Of a stretch of 18,161 nucleotides of DNA, positions 15,786 to 18,161 are shown in pieces (position 1 is the first letter of the stretch; each line of letters opens with the position of its first letter). The position numbers were made by a program, and so were the translations under genes. The notes below the pieces were generated by a model that had not been told where the DNA came from, made no database searches, and saw nothing but the letters and a program-made list of their open reading frames with translations. The stretch comes from an uncultured Ruminococcus sp. (GTDB lineage Bacteria; Bacillota; Clostridia; Oscillospirales; Ruminococcaceae), in assembly GCA_900540005.1 (NCBI GenBank), contig UQEM01000042.1, positions 1-18,161 on the forward strand. The letters are read 5' to 3'.

Positions 15786-16085
15786 ATGGAAAAAACAAAA
15801 ACTCTCCGAAAAAGACTTTGGCTGAAAATTATTGCGGTAATCGCCGGACTGTGGGTTCTGCTAATGGGAGTCGACTTCGTGCGGTTTGTTGTTGCTGAAA
15901 CTCGTATAAAACCACTGATTCTTACTGCACAAGGCGGTTGTCACTGCTATGAATCCAGAATAGAATACGGACTGGGGTATAGCTTTCACTATAGTTTTGA
16001 CAGCGATACGTCTTATACCGCAAATAAACCGGATTCCAAAAGCTTTTGCCTTTTCGGTCTGGAAATTTATTCACTTTACACATAA
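15786..16085 (+). CDS. Small orphan membrane protein
   Basis: A 99-residue protein with a basic start, one hydrophobic helix (about 12-35) and a short outside part containing CHC (residues 52-54). I recognise no family. It lies between purH and purD, has a weak AAAGGG ribosome site, and looks more AT-rich than its neighbours. The stop is followed directly by a short palindromic repeat, so it may be a truncated remnant whose 3' end was changed by that element. Expression is uncertain. Confidence 0.5.
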   Translation: MEKTKTLRKRLWLKIIAVIAGLWVLLMGVDFVRFVVAETRIKPLILTAQGGCHCYESRIEYGLGYSFHYSFDSDTSYTANKPDSKSFCLFGLEIYSLYT

Positions 16086-16112
16086 AAGGGCGAACCCAGT
16101 TCGCCCCTACAA
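16086..16112. repeat. Short palindromic REP-like element
   Basis: GGGCGAAC (16088-16095), a three-base loop and GTTCGCCC (16099-16106) form a perfect stem, followed by CTACAATT with no T run. The form (GGGCGAAC...GTTCGCCCCTACA) resembles short dispersed palindromes that I remember from Clostridia genomes. It lies between the 99-residue gene and the purD ribosome site. Confidence 0.55.
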
Positions 16113-16142
16113 TTACATCAGCATAAAGGAGGAATATTACCC

Positions 16143-17429
<1,287 letters not shown>

Positions 17430-17439
17430 GGAGCATATT

Positions 17440-18060
17440 ATGCACGGTAAGCTAAATAAGGGGCTGACTCTCGGTCTGGTCGGAAACCTGTCGTTCATAG
17501 GTTTCGGCATTGTATGCTACATATACTACATGACCTTTGACTTTCAGACGGTTCACTCGCGCGTGCTCGAAATTATTGCCTATCTGCTTGAATTTACGGG
17601 ATTCGGACTGCTTGCGGTCTCCGTACTGCTGATATGCAGGACTGTACGAATGAGGTTCTGGCTGAAATTCGGTCTGTCATTCTACACGGTCATGGAAGCC
17701 GTGATGATGGTACTTGAGCTGAACTCATATCGGCTTGAGTGGTATGATCCCTATTCGCTGCTTCTCGCGATAATCCACTCTGTCATTTCCGCGGCAGTCT
17801 GCTTTGCAATGCTATCCTTTGACCCGTACAAGAACAAGTTTGAGGTCATCACCATTATCTGCATCGGCATTATCCTCGGCGGAATGTTCGGAAATATCCT
17901 CGGCATACGGATATATTTCAGTATTGTTGTAAACGCAGTCGCATTCGCTGTCATGTTTTTCTCGATAAAGAAACTTCTGAAAAATCAGGACATTGAAATT
18001 GACTGCTACGGCGACCGTGCAAGAGTTGCCGAATATAAAAGTGATTTCTTTGATGAATAA
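17440..18060 (+). CDS. Six-helix membrane protein, function unknown
   Basis: A 206-residue integral membrane protein. Hydrophobic stretches at about 9-31, 42-66, 74-92, 103-125, 134-155 and 157-176 suggest six helices, with a charged cytoplasmic tail (about 177-206). No conserved motif or family is recognised. GAGGAG overlaps the purD stop and gives a good start, so it is translated right after purD. It is the last gene before a strong terminator-like hairpin and so probably closes the purine transcript. A transporter role would fit its place but has no direct support. Confidence 0.75.
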   Translation: MHGKLNKGLTLGLVGNLSFIGFGIVCYIYYMTFDFQTVHSRVLEIIAYLLEFTGFGLLAVSVLLICRTVRMRFWLKFGLSFYTVMEAVMMVLELNSYRLEWYDPYSLLLAIIHSVISAAVCFAMLSFDPYKNKFEVITIICIGIILGGMFGNILGIRIYFSIVVNAVAFAVMFFSIKKLLKNQDIEIDCYGDRARVAEYKSDFFDE

Positions 18061-18088
18061 AAAGGGCGGACAAAATTGTCCGCCCTTT
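18061..18088 (+). terminator. Rho-independent-type terminator at the end of the purine cluster
   Basis: AAAGGGCGGACAA (18061-18073) pairs perfectly with TTGTCCGCCCTTT (18076-18088), starting at the base after the last stop codon. The A-rich left arm and T-rich right arm mean it can act in either direction, although the trailing T run is only three bases. Its GGGCGGAC core is also REP-like. Confidence 0.65.
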
Positions 18089-18114
18089 CAGCTTGTAAAG
18101 AAACATATTTTATA

Positions 18115-18145
18115 AGGGAACGCCCTCACTTGCAGGGCGTTCCCT
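18115..18145. terminator. Second strong hairpin after the cluster, terminator or repeat
   Basis: AGGGAACGCCCT (18115-18126) and AGGGCGTTCCCT (18134-18145) form a perfect 12-bp stem with a seven-base loop. On the minus strand it is followed by TATAAAATA, on the plus strand by CTTCAAAAAC, so neither side has a proper T run. It could end a convergent gene beyond the window or be a dispersed palindrome. Confidence 0.45.
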
Positions 18146-18161
18146 CTTCAAAAACAGTCCA

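Overview
The window looks like a chromosomal segment of a Gram-positive gut or rumen Clostridium-class bacterium, most likely Ruminococcus or a close Oscillospiraceae relative. The reasons are strong AGGAGG-type ribosome sites, moderate GC, a purine gene set typical of Clostridia, and an expansin carrying a dockerin-type calcium loop, which points to a cellulosome-bearing fibre degrader. The genus is inferred from gene content, not from a marker gene.

Left part (1-4160, minus strand): a TPR protein and, upstream of it, a very large low-complexity protein with an N-terminal His/Cys3 putative zinc site and eleven 14-residue acidic repeats. A hairpin between them looks like the terminator of the large gene. 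The 4149-4721 region is the only long non-coding stretch. It holds two divergent sigma-A-like promoters, a structured leader for the large gene that can hide its ribosome site, a stem-loop leader for the rightward genes, and a set of CATAAAA/TTTTATG motifs.

Main part (4722-18060, plus strand): fourteen or so closely spaced co-directional genes. A GtrB-like glycosyltransferase and a WG-repeat-like membrane-anchored protein come first, then a de novo purine cluster in the order purE, DUF6440, purC, purF-like, purM, expansin, DUF3592, purN, purO, GNAT, purH transformylase domain, 99-residue orphan, purD, six-helix membrane protein. The pur genes cover PRPP to PRA (purF-like), GAR (purD), FGAR (purN), AIR (purM), CAIR (purE), SAICAR (purC), FAICAR (purH domain) and IMP (purO). 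purL, purB and purK are not in the window.

Three things stand out. First, the PurF-like protein keeps the PRPP-binding motif and all four expected [4Fe-4S] cysteines but has lost the N-terminal catalytic cysteine and other glutaminase residues; no alternative start restores it. Second, the last two steps use separate proteins: an archaeal-type PurO cyclohydrolase and a stand-alone AICAR transformylase instead of bifunctional PurH. Third, a secreted EXLX1-like expansin with a single dockerin-type repeat sits 20 bases behind purM inside the purine operon. No tRNA, rRNA, CRISPR array, intact transposon or phage gene was seen.
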